Made by a program: the position numbers and the translations under genes | Shown: positions 54,005-62,930 of the stretch, piece after piece | Layout: every line of letters starts with the position of its first letter | Position numbering within the stretch: position 1 is the stretch's first letter | Notes under the pieces: model-generated | Told to the model about the DNA's origin: nothing | Database searches by the model: none | Seen by the model: only the letters and a program-made list of their open reading frames with translations | Assembly (NCBI RefSeq): GCF_943193065.1 | Contig: NZ_CALPCS010000005.1 | Location: 1 to 64,000, forward strand | DNA from: Veillonella agrestimuris | GTDB lineage: Bacteria; Bacillota; Negativicutes; Veillonellales; Veillonellaceae | Direction of reading: 5' to 3' | Length of the DNA: 64,000 bases

Positions 54005-54191
54005 AATGTCACTATATCACAATTTAGTAACTTTGTAAAGATATATAAAACAAAAATCTTATTTGTCAATGGAGCGAAAATGAGGCGAACTTTTGCAAAC
54101 TTATACCAATGTGCTATATAAAAAATAGCAAAACCCAGTATTTGCTAGGCTTTGCTATATTGCACTATCTAATTTAATTGTAAATAAAGCA

Positions 54192-54282
54192 TGGCGGAGG
54201 ATTAGGGATTCGAACCCTAGCGACGGTAACCCGCCCTAACGATTTAGCAAACCGTCCTCTTCAGCCTCTTGAGTAATCCTCC
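54192..54282 (-). tRNA. tRNA-Ser (anticodon GCU)
   Basis: 91 nt with acceptor stem GGAGGAT/ATCCTCC, anticodon loop TTTGCTAAA (GCT, reads AGC/AGU codons), long variable arm typical of serine tRNA, T-loop GGGTTCGAATCCC and encoded CCA at the 3' end. It lies next to integrase and dinD remnants, a common integration context. Confidence 0.95.
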
Positions 54283-54330
54283 GTACTTACTGAACAATCA
54301 TATCATAGCAGTAAGTTATTGTCAATTTAA

Positions 54331-54765
54331 TTATTTAATCATGGATTCGATGAACCAGATTTGTTTTGTATAGTAACCAGCATGATCTTCCATCATGTTA
54401 GCAAGTGCGAAATGATCTTCTTCGCTTGCAGATTCACGGATAGCAAGAGCTTGGTCTTTCATGTATTTAATATCGTTCAACAAGATATCAATTACTTTAC
54501 CTTGTGGAATATCTTCTTGACCTAATTCTTGAATTTTAGTCATTTCCGCATATTGAGCAACGTTAGCAACAGGGAATTGGCCTGCCATTTTCATTGCTTC
54601 TGCTACATCATCATAGTAGTCAAATGCGATATCATAAATTACTTCTAAGTATTCATGAATGGATTTGAATTGAGGGCCTGTTACATTGAAATGTAAGTTG
54701 TGAAGTTTCACGATCCATACGGAAAGATCTGCTAAATATTGGTTTACTTGTGCTGTGTTTTTCAT
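54331..54765 (-). CDS. dps: Dps-family ferritin-like DNA-protection protein
   Basis: 144 aa four-helix-bundle mini-ferritin that oxidises and stores iron. Ferroxidase pattern: LHNLHFNVTGPQFKSIHEYLE (H, then Asp/Glu region) and DYYDDVAE. GGAGG precedes ATG at 54765. The promoter TTGACA-17-TATACT with an operator at the transcript start suggests repression by Fur or PerR (inference). No terminator is clear before the tRNA gene. Confidence 0.9.
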   Translation of the reverse strand: MKNTAQVNQYLADLSVWIVKLHNLHFNVTGPQFKSIHEYLEVIYDIAFDYYDDVAEAMKMAGQFPVANVAQYAEMTKIQELGQEDIPQGKVIDILLNDIKYMKDQALAIRESASEEDHFALANMMEDHAGYYTKQIWFIESMIK

Positions 54766-54863
54766 AATAATTTCCTCCAAAATTAATTAATATGTTATCT
54801 AATACAATCATACAATTTGCACATCATATATGCAAATATTATTTGAAAAGCATTTGTAATTTG

Positions 54864-54915
54864 TAATCATTATTGATTATGTTGTTAGTATAACAATTGT
54901 ATTTTTATTTGTCAA
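54864..54915 (-). promoter_or_regulatory. dps promoter and operator
   Basis: On the minus strand TTGACA (54910-54915), 17 nt, TATACT (54887-54892), then the perfect palindrome TAATCA-TTAT-TGATTA (54864-54879) at the expected transcription start. The -35 overlaps the cysE stop codon. Confidence 0.7.
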
Positions 54916-55472
54916 CAAAATGTATCTATTTTTTTCGATTTTTTAATATACATATTCTCTGGATCTGCTTCAAATATAACTGTATCTGCTGGAATATCAT
55001 GTTTAATGACGAGATTACAGCCGATTTTTGTACGAGCCCCAATAGTAATATTCCCTAATACCTTCGTGCCCGCACCAATTAAAACGCCGTCTTCTATAGT
55101 AGGATGGCGCTTTACTTTTTTTGAAGACATGCCTCCCAAAGTAACTTGGTGGAATAACGTAACATCATTCCCAATAATAGCCGTTTCACCGATAACAACG
55201 CCCATACCGTGATCAATAAAAAGGCCTCTGCCAATAGTCGCCCCTGGATGGATTTCAATACCCGTCACCCATCTAGCATGAAGGGCTATGCGGCGCGCTA
55301 AAATAGGCCACCCCGCTTTATAGAGGCGGTGCGCAAAGAAATGCCAAAAGAGTGCTTCCATATGGGGATATGTCCAAATCACCATCCACACACTCGTAGC
55401 GGCAGGATCTGACTCCATAACGCGCTTAATATTATATTGAATTTTCTGCCATAATTGACGCAAACCACCCAT
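54912..55472 (-). CDS. cysE: Serine O-acetyltransferase
   Basis: Makes O-acetylserine for cysteine synthesis. 186 aa. Helical N-terminus, then left-handed beta-helix hexapeptide repeats (TGIEIHPGATIGRG, GVVIGETAIIGNDV, DGVLIGAGTKVLGNITIG) with the catalytic Asp/His of IDHGMGVVIG. Shorter than E. coli CysE at the N-terminus, as common in Firmicutes. AGGAG precedes ATG. No cysK is adjacent. Confidence 0.94.
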   Translation of the reverse strand: MGGLRQLWQKIQYNIKRVMESDPAATSVWMVIWTYPHMEALFWHFFAHRLYKAGWPILARRIALHARWVTGIEIHPGATIGRGLFIDHGMGVVIGETAIIGNDVTLFHQVTLGGMSSKKVKRHPTIEDGVLIGAGTKVLGNITIGARTKIGCNLVIKHDIPADTVIFEADPENMYIKKSKKIDTFC

Positions 55473-55499
55473 ACAAGCTCCTATTCTCTTATTTATTTT

Positions 55500-56261
55500 C
55501 TACATTGCCAGTAATATACCTACCATCTTCAGGACTAGATGTATGACTACGAGCCAAGGTGTGCCTCGCCGCAGCCAACTCCATAGACCTTCGATTCTAC
55601 TTTCACCATCATGGAACCGATAATGCCCCATTAGATAACCGCTTATGACTGCTACGATCAATAAAGGGCCGGTTATAATGAACCCGTCATGGCTAGTAAA
55701 CAAAACGACTAAAAGCCATACGCCATAAGGCCACAAGGACCATCGCGGAGCCCACAAGAGATAAACGATCTCTACTAGAGCTCGTTGCAAAGACCACGGT
55801 TCCTTCTCCATATAGCGTTCACACCATGTAGGCGCCACCTTATGACCTTTTATTTGCTCATAGTAGAACTGTAAATCTCGTTCTCCATGGGTCAACCCTA
55901 ATAGCTGTGAAAGCTGTAATACAGCCCCTATGGAGCCAATAAATAGAAGCCACCACAGACTTTGAATAAAACTATAACCGCCAACGATCATAAAACTACT
56001 AAAGTTATTCAACCCTGTGCTAATGAACCAATCTCTGCTAGCCAGTATCAATGCCATCACTACATACACAGCGATGCTTACGATAAGCCACGCGTGCCAT
56101 TGAAACGATCGATTCCGTTCCATTCCACGCACATAATGGCCAGCTAGCACTGCACCGGGTTGTAAAGCTATGCCCATTCCTAAAAGAACCAATACTCCTA
56201 TAGCAGCCAATTCCCATAGAACGGAAAGAATCATATACACGATAAGGACTAAGACGCTCAT
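55500..56261 (-). CDS. Integral membrane protein of unknown function
   Basis: 253 aa with about six hydrophobic segments (roughly 4-35, 58-80, 88-112, 160-190 broken by WAP, 190-215, 232-252). Trp-rich loops. No family motif is recognised. It follows queF by 24 nt and precedes cysE by 27 nt, so queF-this gene-cysE may be one transcript. Weak Shine-Dalgarno. Confidence 0.5.
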   Translation of the reverse strand: MSVLVLIVYMILSVLWELAAIGVLVLLGMGIALQPGAVLAGHYVRGMERNRSFQWHAWLIVSIAVYVVMALILASRDWFISTGLNNFSSFMIVGGYSFIQSLWWLLFIGSIGAVLQLSQLLGLTHGERDLQFYYEQIKGHKVAPTWCERYMEKEPWSLQRALVEIVYLLWAPRWSLWPYGVWLLVVLFTSHDGFIITGPLLIVAVISGYLMGHYRFHDGESRIEGLWSWLRRGTPWLVVIHLVLKMVGILLAM

Positions 56262-56285
56262 AGGATTGATTCCCCTATCGAGTCA

Positions 56286-56783
56286 TTAACGGTATGCTAC
56301 GCGCTCTGGTTGCATATCGTGGAAATGCAACCGTTCTTTCGCCGTCTTTTCCCATTCTGTACCAGGTTTACCATAGTTCGCATAAGGATCGATGGATAAG
56401 CCCCCGCGCGGTGTAAATTTACCCCACACTTCAATATATTTAGGATCCATCAATTTCACGAGGTCTTTCATGATGATATTGATACAGTCTTCGTGAAAAT
56501 CGCCATGATTGCGGAAGCTAAATAAATACAGTTTAAGAGATTTAGACTCTACCATTTTTTTATCCGGTACATAAGAAATATAAATGGTAGCGAAGTCCGG
56601 TTGCCCTGTCATAGGACAAAGGCTTGTAAATTCAGGACAATTGAACTTAACGAAATAATCATTGTCCAGATGTTTATTATCAAATGCTTCTAATACATGT
56701 GGTGCGTAATCCGTAGGATATTCTGTTGTCGTTCCTAGCATCGTTACGCCTTGTAATTCTTGTTCTGTTCTACCAGATGCCAT
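56286..56783 (-). CDS. queF: NADPH-dependent 7-cyano-7-deazaguanine reductase
   Basis: Reduces preQ0 to preQ1 in queuosine biosynthesis. 165 aa, the short unimodular (Bacillus-type) form. Catalytic Cys in [13 protein letters not shown], substrate-binding Glu in [16 protein letters not shown] and the following FHED. GGGG precedes ATG. No queC/D/E is in the window and no preQ1 riboswitch is seen. Confidence 0.94.
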   Translation of the reverse strand: MASGRTEQELQGVTMLGTTTEYPTDYAPHVLEAFDNKHLDNDYFVKFNCPEFTSLCPMTGQPDFATIYISYVPDKKMVESKSLKLYLFSFRNHGDFHEDCINIIMKDLVKLMDPKYIEVWGKFTPRGGLSIDPYANYGKPGTEWEKTAKERLHFHDMQPERVAYR

Positions 56784-56954
56784 AGTTACCCCTTTCTTAT
56801 TTACTTATATAGTATCTATTATCTATATACTGTCTATTTAATATATATTATAAATATATATTATAGTAGTATCCATAGTACTGTACTAAATCTATAGCGT
56901 TACACCAACACGTATTAACACTAGCAATATTATTAATTATAACACACAGACCCT

Positions 56955-58577
56955 CTATTTGAGTCGCAATGATTTCATCCGTTCCGACGCGCTCCGTATA
57001 TTGGCTTTCGCTTCATCTAATTCACCATTCATTTTGAAAGCTGATTGTATATCTGCTTCTTGTAGCGCTTTTGTGTTATCTTGTATGCGTTTTACATTAT
57101 CAGTAGCCGTAGCAAAGCCTTGTGTAATGCGGCCCATTTGTTCATCTAACTCTCCATAAGCACTTTCATCATAGAGGATAAAATTACTGCCCCCATTAGA
57201 CGTAATATTGAGCGGTCCCATGGTAAGTTCTCCATTGTCAATGTGCAGTGCGTCCGTAGAAATCGTCGTAATCGGAGTTTGCACTTTCACATCAGCAAAG
57301 GAAAGATGGCGTCCTTTATTGTGGAACCAACCCGTAATCCCCTTAATAGGAATGAGCACATAGCGGCCTTCACCAGACCAAAAATTGCCCCATACTTCCA
57401 TGTCCTTCGGTTGCCCATAGCTAACAAAATTCAAATTTGCCGATACAGGCACATCAAATTCTGGTGTTTTTAAAGCAATAGAACTATTGAGGTCTTTAGC
57501 AACGCCATAAATCTCGTAAGCTCGCGTATCTAAATTATAAACACCGTGAGCCTCCAATTTACCCTCATACACACTCGCATAGACTTGTTTAAAATTAAGA
57601 ACCCCATCTTGGTATTCTACGTCACCTACGATATTTTCAAAGGTAAGAGCAGGAATTTGCAAAATCGGCATCGTTACACGGCCAATCGCCAACGGCCGAT
57701 TAAGATCGCCCGTTACGTGCGTCAACAATGTCATTTTATCGTGAATGGAATCACCAAAGCCTAGAGACGATGGGTCTACGCCAAATATGTTAAGCTCCAT
57801 ATCGAGGGTAGGCATACGATGTTTGAGGACATCTTTCATATCGATGCGCCCCTTCATTTCTACACGGTCACCGATGGAAGTGCCACCAAATTTACCCGTC
57901 GTAAAGTCAATGCGAACAGCCCGATGCGTATCGATATCGAACTCGGCATTTACATCGTTCATCACATAGTGACGATTTCGTTGAAACAATTCTACGCGGC
58001 AATTATTGAGATATATCTTCACATCTAAATGTTGCCCTTGCCAATTAAAATTGCGCACCCGATTGCCCAATTCTTCTTGTCGATCTTGGGTTGTCTTTTT
58101 CGGTGCTTTCGGTTTCTTCTCAGCCTCTTCCAATGGTTTCTGCATATCTGGCGAAGGCGGCGCAAAATCAATGCGATTATTATCGTCTAAGTCGACTACC
58201 ACTACCGCATCATTGAGCTCTATACTACGCACAGCGGAGGCCTTAAAGTTCTTCGTAATAATATCCCACATGTTGACCTTAATCGTCCCGCTAGGCACAT
58301 TGAGCAATTCATTGCCTTCTGTATCACGCCACTGCAACTCTTCAAAGGACAATGTTCCCCACGGCGTAGCGCTCAAACTGCTTACTGTAATAACTCCATT
58401 CATCATGGATTGACGAGCCATCACTTCATTAAAAATGAAGCCCATACCACGACTAGCCATCGTAAAGAGCAGAAAAATAACCACTACACCAACTACCAAT
58501 AGTGTAGCGATACTTTTAAGCCCTATCGTATGAAATTCTTTATATTTGCTCCAAAAGGAGCGAAGTTTCCGTATCAT
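56955..58577 (-). CDS. AsmA/TamB-like inner-membrane-anchored protein
   Basis: 540 aa: short basic cytoplasmic start, one membrane helix (about 20-42), then a long periplasmic beta-rich chain with repeating LDMELNIFGV / GDVEYQDGVLNFKQV style segments (the AsmA/RBG 'bridge' pattern), a Lys/Pro linker (about 140-165), and a C-terminal helical end. Proteins of this kind span the periplasm and move phospholipids to the outer membrane. No Shine-Dalgarno; an extended -10 (TGGTATAAT, -10 at 58584-58589) is 7 nt upstream of ATG, so the mRNA may be leaderless. Confidence 0.65.
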   Translation of the reverse strand: MIRKLRSFWSKYKEFHTIGLKSIATLLVVGVVVIFLLFTMASRGMGFIFNEVMARQSMMNGVITVSSLSATPWGTLSFEELQWRDTEGNELLNVPSGTIKVNMWDIITKNFKASAVRSIELNDAVVVVDLDDNNRIDFAPPSPDMQKPLEEAEKKPKAPKKTTQDRQEELGNRVRNFNWQGQHLDVKIYLNNCRVELFQRNRHYVMNDVNAEFDIDTHRAVRIDFTTGKFGGTSIGDRVEMKGRIDMKDVLKHRMPTLDMELNIFGVDPSSLGFGDSIHDKMTLLTHVTGDLNRPLAIGRVTMPILQIPALTFENIVGDVEYQDGVLNFKQVYASVYEGKLEAHGVYNLDTRAYEIYGVAKDLNSSIALKTPEFDVPVSANLNFVSYGQPKDMEVWGNFWSGEGRYVLIPIKGITGWFHNKGRHLSFADVKVQTPITTISTDALHIDNGELTMGPLNITSNGGSNFILYDESAYGELDEQMGRITQGFATATDNVKRIQDNTKALQEADIQSAFKMNGELDEAKANIRSASERMKSLRLK

Positions 58578-58583
58578 ATCTGT

Positions 58584-58592
58584 ATTATACCA
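58584..58592 (-). promoter_or_regulatory. Extended -10 promoter next to the AsmA-like start codon
   Basis: TGG immediately before TATAAT on the minus strand; the predicted transcription start coincides with the A of the start codon (58577). Confidence 0.5.
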
Positions 58593-58756
58593 TTTTTAGT
58601 ACAGTTTCTAATAAGGCGTATTGTAACTTACAATAAAATGAATTATAATATAGCTATACAATTAGATTGTATAATTTCTTTTTGTTTCTTATGTATTTGT
58701 GCCATGTTTCTACACTTCTGTCCATGGTAGAAACCAATTCTATGAAAGGAGTTCTT

Positions 58757-59395
58757 ATGATGTTAAAAAAATTAATGCTTCCAGCCCTTCTCGCTACATG
58801 TATCGGCATCACTACTTCTCACGCGTACGTAGTAGATCAAACACAAGTGGATGGCAATATGAAATTGTCATACCCCCTCGTGTATGAAAGTAACCAAGAT
58901 GTGCAACACAAAATCAATACCGATATTGCCCGCTATGTAGTAGCTGAAAAAGCCTACTATGAAAGCGGTGCCGCACAAAGCGTCGACTTAACCTATGAAG
59001 TGGCGTACGAAGACGCAGACTACTTATCCATCATTTTAACGCCGTACCACTATACGGGTGGCGCTCATGGTATGTACAATCGCATCGGCCGCGTTTATAA
59101 CAAACATACTGGCGATGTAGTACCGTTATCTTACTTCGTTCGCATCGATTCTCCTATGGAATTGACTAATGGTCTTCGCAACAATACATTGACACTTGAA
59201 TCTCAAACAGGTAGCATCGAAACGATGCAAAACGACACTTGGAACGAAGTGCCTTATATAAGCGACAACTACGCTCTTCGCGGCAATGGTAATATCGACT
59301 TGATTTACCAACCATATGAAATGGGACCTTATGCATACGGAGCTATGCGTATCCGCATAACCCCAGAAGCAACTGCGGCACTTAATATGAAATAA
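58757..59395 (+). CDS. Secreted DUF3298/DUF4163-type protein
   Basis: 212 aa. Signal peptide (MMLKKLMLPALLATCIGITT, ending SHA). The mature part has an N-terminal mixed region and the family core TGGAHGMYNRIGRVYNKHTG followed by VPLSYF, as in RsiV/PdaC-like domains. Bacillus relatives bind peptidoglycan or lysozyme; this copy is free and not fused to an anti-sigma factor. ATG at 58757 with AAAGGAG upstream; the longer frame is not needed. Confidence 0.72.
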   Translation: MMLKKLMLPALLATCIGITTSHAYVVDQTQVDGNMKLSYPLVYESNQDVQHKINTDIARYVVAEKAYYESGAAQSVDLTYEVAYEDADYLSIILTPYHYTGGAHGMYNRIGRVYNKHTGDVVPLSYFVRIDSPMELTNGLRNNTLTLESQTGSIETMQNDTWNEVPYISDNYALRGNGNIDLIYQPYEMGPYAYGAMRIRITPEATAALNMK

Positions 59396-59456
59396 GCATC
59401 TCATATAAATGATGACGAAACCTTATATAAATAAATCTCTATAGAACAACATAAAG

Positions 59457-59503
59457 AACCCCCTTTAATGCTATCCCTAAAACATAGCATTAAAGGGGGT
59501 TTT
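59457..59503. terminator. Bidirectional terminator between DUF3298 gene and his operon
   Basis: Perfect 17-bp stem AACCCCCTTTAATGCTA / TAGCATTAAAGGGGGTT with T4 on the right and a TTCTTT tail on the minus strand. Confidence 0.9.
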
Positions 59504-59581
59504 GTATGTGTAAAGACCGGTTGATTATACACACCATGGTGATAAAACACGATTGATCTAAAGACGTTTTATACATCTATT

Positions 59582-60202
59582 TCAAGTGATTTTCACAGAT
59601 TTTACAATATCACCAAAAGTGCGCAATAAATTAAGTCCTACTACACCACTTTTTTCTGGATGAAATTGCATACCATACACAAATTCTTTCTCCACTATAC
59701 CAGGAATAGAGATACCATAATCAGCCGTCGTCGTAATAAATTGCTGGTCTGTATCTACATAATAAGAATGAACAAAATATGTATATTCTTCATGTATATC
59801 TCTAAATACACTCTTATCATTATGGACTCTGTTTTGATTCCATCCCATGTGCGGTACACGAAGATTTCCATCGTTGGGAATCGCTTTCACAACACCAGGA
59901 ATGAGACCTAATCCCGCTGTAGGACCATACTCTTCCGATTCATCAAACAATAACTGCATACCTAAACAAATACCTAATAAAGGAATGGTACGATCTACTA
60001 CTGCGTAAATAGTATCCATCAAATTGCGTTCCTTCAGCGTCGCCATAGCCGATGCATAAGCTCCCACCCCTGGTAATACAACGCCATCGGCACGCAACAA
60101 AACAGCAGGGTCCGCAGTAAGTACAGTTTCAATTCCAATATAATTGAACGCTTTTTGTACATTAAAGGTATTCCCTGCATCATAATCGATTATGGCAATC
60201 AT
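59582..60202 (-). CDS. hisH: Imidazole glycerol phosphate synthase, glutaminase subunit
   Basis: 206 aa class I amidotransferase supplying ammonia to HisF. MIAIIDYDAGNTFNV start; catalytic Cys in LGICLGMQLLF, His and Glu in GMQFHPEKSG. GNTFNV has T-F-N in place of the usual G-N-L-x-S. It is the last gene of the his operon rather than between hisB and hisA. A 29-bp spaced duplicate (60231-60284) precedes it. Confidence 0.93.
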   Translation of the reverse strand: MIAIIDYDAGNTFNVQKAFNYIGIETVLTADPAVLLRADGVVLPGVGAYASAMATLKERNLMDTIYAVVDRTIPLLGICLGMQLLFDESEEYGPTAGLGLIPGVVKAIPNDGNLRVPHMGWNQNRVHNDKSVFRDIHEEYTYFVHSYYVDTDQQFITTTADYGISIPGIVEKEFVYGMQFHPEKSGVVGLNLLRTFGDIVKSVKIT

Positions 60203-60230
60203 AGATAAATCGATCCTTTCTTCTTGCTCC

Positions 60231-60284
60231 CATGTATAAATTGATATACGCTTATCTCCCATATATAAATTGATTTACGTTTAT
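60231..60284. repeat. Imperfect tandem duplicate in the hisC-hisH gap
   Basis: CATGTATAAATTGATATACG (60231 onwards) and CATATATAAATTGATTTACG (60260 onwards) match over about 25 bp with three differences, spaced 29 bp. It lies just upstream of hisH. Confidence 0.5.
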
Positions 60285-60301
60285 AAAAATCAATACATTT
60301 A

Positions 60302-61384
60302 CTAAAGAGATGCCATATAGTCTCTCAGAATAGATCGCATCACAATACCATCTTCAGTAGCAGGGAACGTAAGCCGCAACCAATCTGGTCTCTGCCCGCG
60401 ACGCACTTGATAGCCCTGTTCGAGCCACATATCAGCTAAAGCATCTGCATTAGGAACAGAGAAAAAGACAAAGTTAGCCTCACTTGTATAATACGTAATC
60501 TCTAGCTTCTGTAATAACTCTTCCCACAAAGCCCGTTCTATATCATTTTTATGAATTGTATCTTTTAAAAATAACTCGTCCTTGAAGGCTGCCTCTGCTG
60601 CGACTTGCGCTATAGTACTCACATTATATGGCAATCGTATCGTTTGTATATATTTCGTCACGCTCTCGCTACTCATCATATAGCCAACGCGATAGTTCGC
60701 CAATCCATAGGCTTTTGAGAACGTGCGCATAATACATACATTAGGGAATTCATCAAGGAGTTTACGCGCTGTTGGTTCTTTGCAAGAGGTTACAAAATCA
60801 ATATATGCTTCATCGATGATAACTAACGTTGTTGCTGGCAAAGAAGTGATGAAAGTGCGGATGTCTTCTATCGTTTCATATATGCCAGTAGGATTATTAG
60901 GATTGCAAATCCACACGATACGCGTCGTATCGTCAACAGCTGCACGCATAGCTTCAAAATCATAATGCCCTGTTTCATATATACAAGGAACTTCCCGAAT
61001 CACAGCCCCCTCGATAAGCCCATTCAAAGCATATTCAGAAAACGTGGGCACACTAATAACGATGGAGTCGCCAGGTGTAATATAAGTTGTATTAACCATA
61101 GAAATGACTTCATCTAAACCGACACCGATAATAAGCTGATTCTCTGCTACATCCCAATATTTTGCCAATACGCTACGTAAAGAAGATGCATTGCCATCAG
61201 GATATAAATTAGCATCATAATGCTCAATATAGTTCAGAACTGCCTCGCGAACCTTTGGCGATGTACCATAGGGATTTTCATTTGCAGATAACCGTACCAG
61301 TCTCTTTATACCGAGTCGTTCTTTTACAGATTCTTCTGATTCTTCAGGTACATACGATTTCAGTGTACCAATGATAGCCTTCAT
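60302..61384 (-). CDS. hisC: Histidinol-phosphate aminotransferase
   Basis: PLP enzyme, 360 aa. N-terminal RLSANENPYGTSPKV, ICNPNNPTG, IIDEAYIDF and Schiff-base Lys in RTFSKAYGLANYRVGY. Class II aminotransferase fold. AGGAG precedes ATG. It lies downstream of hisE by 12 nt. Confidence 0.95.
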   Translation of the reverse strand: MKAIIGTLKSYVPEESEESVKERLGIKRLVRLSANENPYGTSPKVREAVLNYIEHYDANLYPDGNASSLRSVLAKYWDVAENQLIIGVGLDEVISMVNTTYITPGDSIVISVPTFSEYALNGLIEGAVIREVPCIYETGHYDFEAMRAAVDDTTRIVWICNPNNPTGIYETIEDIRTFITSLPATTLVIIDEAYIDFVTSCKEPTARKLLDEFPNVCIMRTFSKAYGLANYRVGYMMSSESVTKYIQTIRLPYNVSTIAQVAAEAAFKDELFLKDTIHKNDIERALWEELLQKLEITYYTSEANFVFFSVPNADALADMWLEQGYQVRRGQRPDWLRLTFPATEDGIVMRSILRDYMASL

Positions 61385-61396
61385 ATTATGCTCCTT

Positions 61397-61723
61397 TTAT
61401 AAGTTCGTAATCGCCTTCCGATCTACTATTTTACTAGCTAAACCTTCGCGACGAGCTAACTCTTCTAATACAGCTTCGTACGGAATGTCCTTTTCCACCA
61501 ATAAAACGAGTAAATGATATAAAATATCTGCCGTTTCATAGACTAATTCTTGCGGCTCTTCATTCTTAGCGGCAATGACTACCTCCGTAGCCTCTTCGCC
61601 AACCTTTTTCAAAATTTTATCTAAGCCTTTTTCAAATAAGTAATTCGTATAGGACCCTTCTTTAGGTATTGATTTTCGCGCTTTAATGATGTCATATAAA
61701 GCGACTAGTCCCTGTCGTAACAT
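61397..61723 (-). CDS. hisE: Phosphoribosyl-ATP pyrophosphatase
   Basis: 108 aa, MazG-like alpha-helical. Second step of histidine synthesis. SYTNYLFEKGLDKILKKVGEEATEVVIAAKN includes the metal-binding EExxE...ExxD pattern with ETADILYH. Start chosen at 61723: AAGGAG lies 8 nt upstream. ATG at 61738, overlapping the hisI stop, is the alternative. Separate from hisI, unlike enterobacterial hisIE. Confidence 0.94.
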   Translation of the reverse strand: MLRQGLVALYDIIKARKSIPKEGSYTNYLFEKGLDKILKKVGEEATEVVIAAKNEEPQELVYETADILYHLLVLLVEKDIPYEAVLEELARREGLASKIVDRKAITNL

Positions 61724-61734
61724 CGATCTCTCCT

Positions 61735-62046
61735 TCATTCTATATCGTTAAAAAAGCAACTATTAGCCCCTGTATGACAAGCAGGCCCTTCTGGTTTTAC
61801 CAAGACTAACAAGGTATCGCCATCACAATCAAGTTTCATACGAACAACGCGTTGCACATGCCCACTCGTTCCGCCTTTATGCCACAACTCTTGACGAGAA
61901 CGCGACCAAAACCACGTCTCACCTGTTTCCACAGTTTTATAGAAACTTTCTTCATTCATCCAAGCCACCATGAGGACCTCTTTCGTAGCCTCATCTTGTA
62001 CTACTGTCGGCAGTAAACTACTACCTTTTGCAAAATCTGGTTTCAT
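61735..62046 (-). CDS. hisI: Phosphoribosyl-AMP cyclohydrolase
   Basis: Third step of histidine synthesis. 103 aa. [29 protein letters not shown], the metal-binding DCDGD and the terminal [10 protein letters not shown] with zinc-binding Cys residues. ATG at 62046 follows AGGTAA; the longer frame begins at 62061. Confidence 0.95.
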   Translation of the reverse strand: MKPDFAKGSSLLPTVVQDEATKEVLMVAWMNEESFYKTVETGETWFWSRSRQELWHKGGTSGHVQRVVRMKLDCDGDTLLVLVKPEGPACHTGANSCFFNDIE

Positions 62047-62115
62047 ATAAATTACCTGCACTCATTATAACGATCTAAACTATCTACTTCTATATTACCA
62101 ACATCTCTTAACCGT

Positions 62116-62874
62116 TTAACGTACCATAATCCCTTCTGCTCGTAATGCAGATTTTAAATAAGGAATGGTAATGTCTCCAAAATGAAATATCGATGCTGCT
62201 AAAGCCCCTGTCACACCAGTATGTGCAAATAGTTCTATAAAGTCTTGTACACTACCAGCTCCGCCAGAAGCAATAATAGGAACATCTACGACAGATTCTA
62301 GCGCCTTATATAACTCTATATCAAAGCCTGATTTTGTACCATCTTTGTCCATACTAGTAACTAATAATTCCCCTGCACCCCGACGGACTGCTTCAGTAGC
62401 CCACGCAAGGGCTTCCCATTCCATTTTCTTACGACCGCCATGAGTGTAGGCATACCAAGTACCTGTCGTAGGATCCGTTTTCACATCAATGGCAACGACC
62501 ATACATTGATTGCCAAATTTTTGTGCCCCTTCACTAATAAGTTCTGGTCGAGCTAATGCTGCAGAATTTAATGAAATCTTATCAGCGCCAGCTTTCAATA
62601 AAGCACTCATATCATCTACAGTACGTATCCCTCCACCTACTGTTAAAGGCATAAATACGCGGTTTGATACGTCTCGCACAACATCCCGCATCGTAGTGCG
62701 AGCATCGACAGTAGCCGTAATATCCAAAAAGACTAATTCATCAGCTCCTTGCTCTTCATAGGTAGAAGCTATGTCTACAGGATTCCCCACATCGACGAGA
62801 TTAACAAAGTTAATCCCTTTTTTTACGCGACCTCCGTCTACATCAAGGCACGGAATAATTCGCTTCGCTAACAT
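62116..62874 (-). CDS. hisF: Imidazole glycerol phosphate synthase, cyclase subunit
   Basis: 252-aa TIM barrel partner of His[16 protein letters not shown] with the catalytic Asp (11), [32 protein letters not shown] (second catalytic Asp), [16 protein letters not shown] precedes ATG. Confidence 0.97.
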   Translation of the reverse strand: MLAKRIIPCLDVDGGRVKKGINFVNLVDVGNPVDIASTYEEQGADELVFLDITATVDARTTMRDVVRDVSNRVFMPLTVGGGIRTVDDMSALLKAGADKISLNSAALARPELISEGAQKFGNQCMVVAIDVKTDPTTGTWYAYTHGGRKKMEWEALAWATEAVRRGAGELLVTSMDKDGTKSGFDIELYKALESVVDVPIIASGGAGSVQDFIELFAHTGVTGALAASIFHFGDITIPYLKSALRAEGIMVR

Positions 62875-62930
62875 ATAAACCTCCTAGTAGTATCGCTCTT
62901 ATACTGAACATCATCACCAAAAGTGCTATC

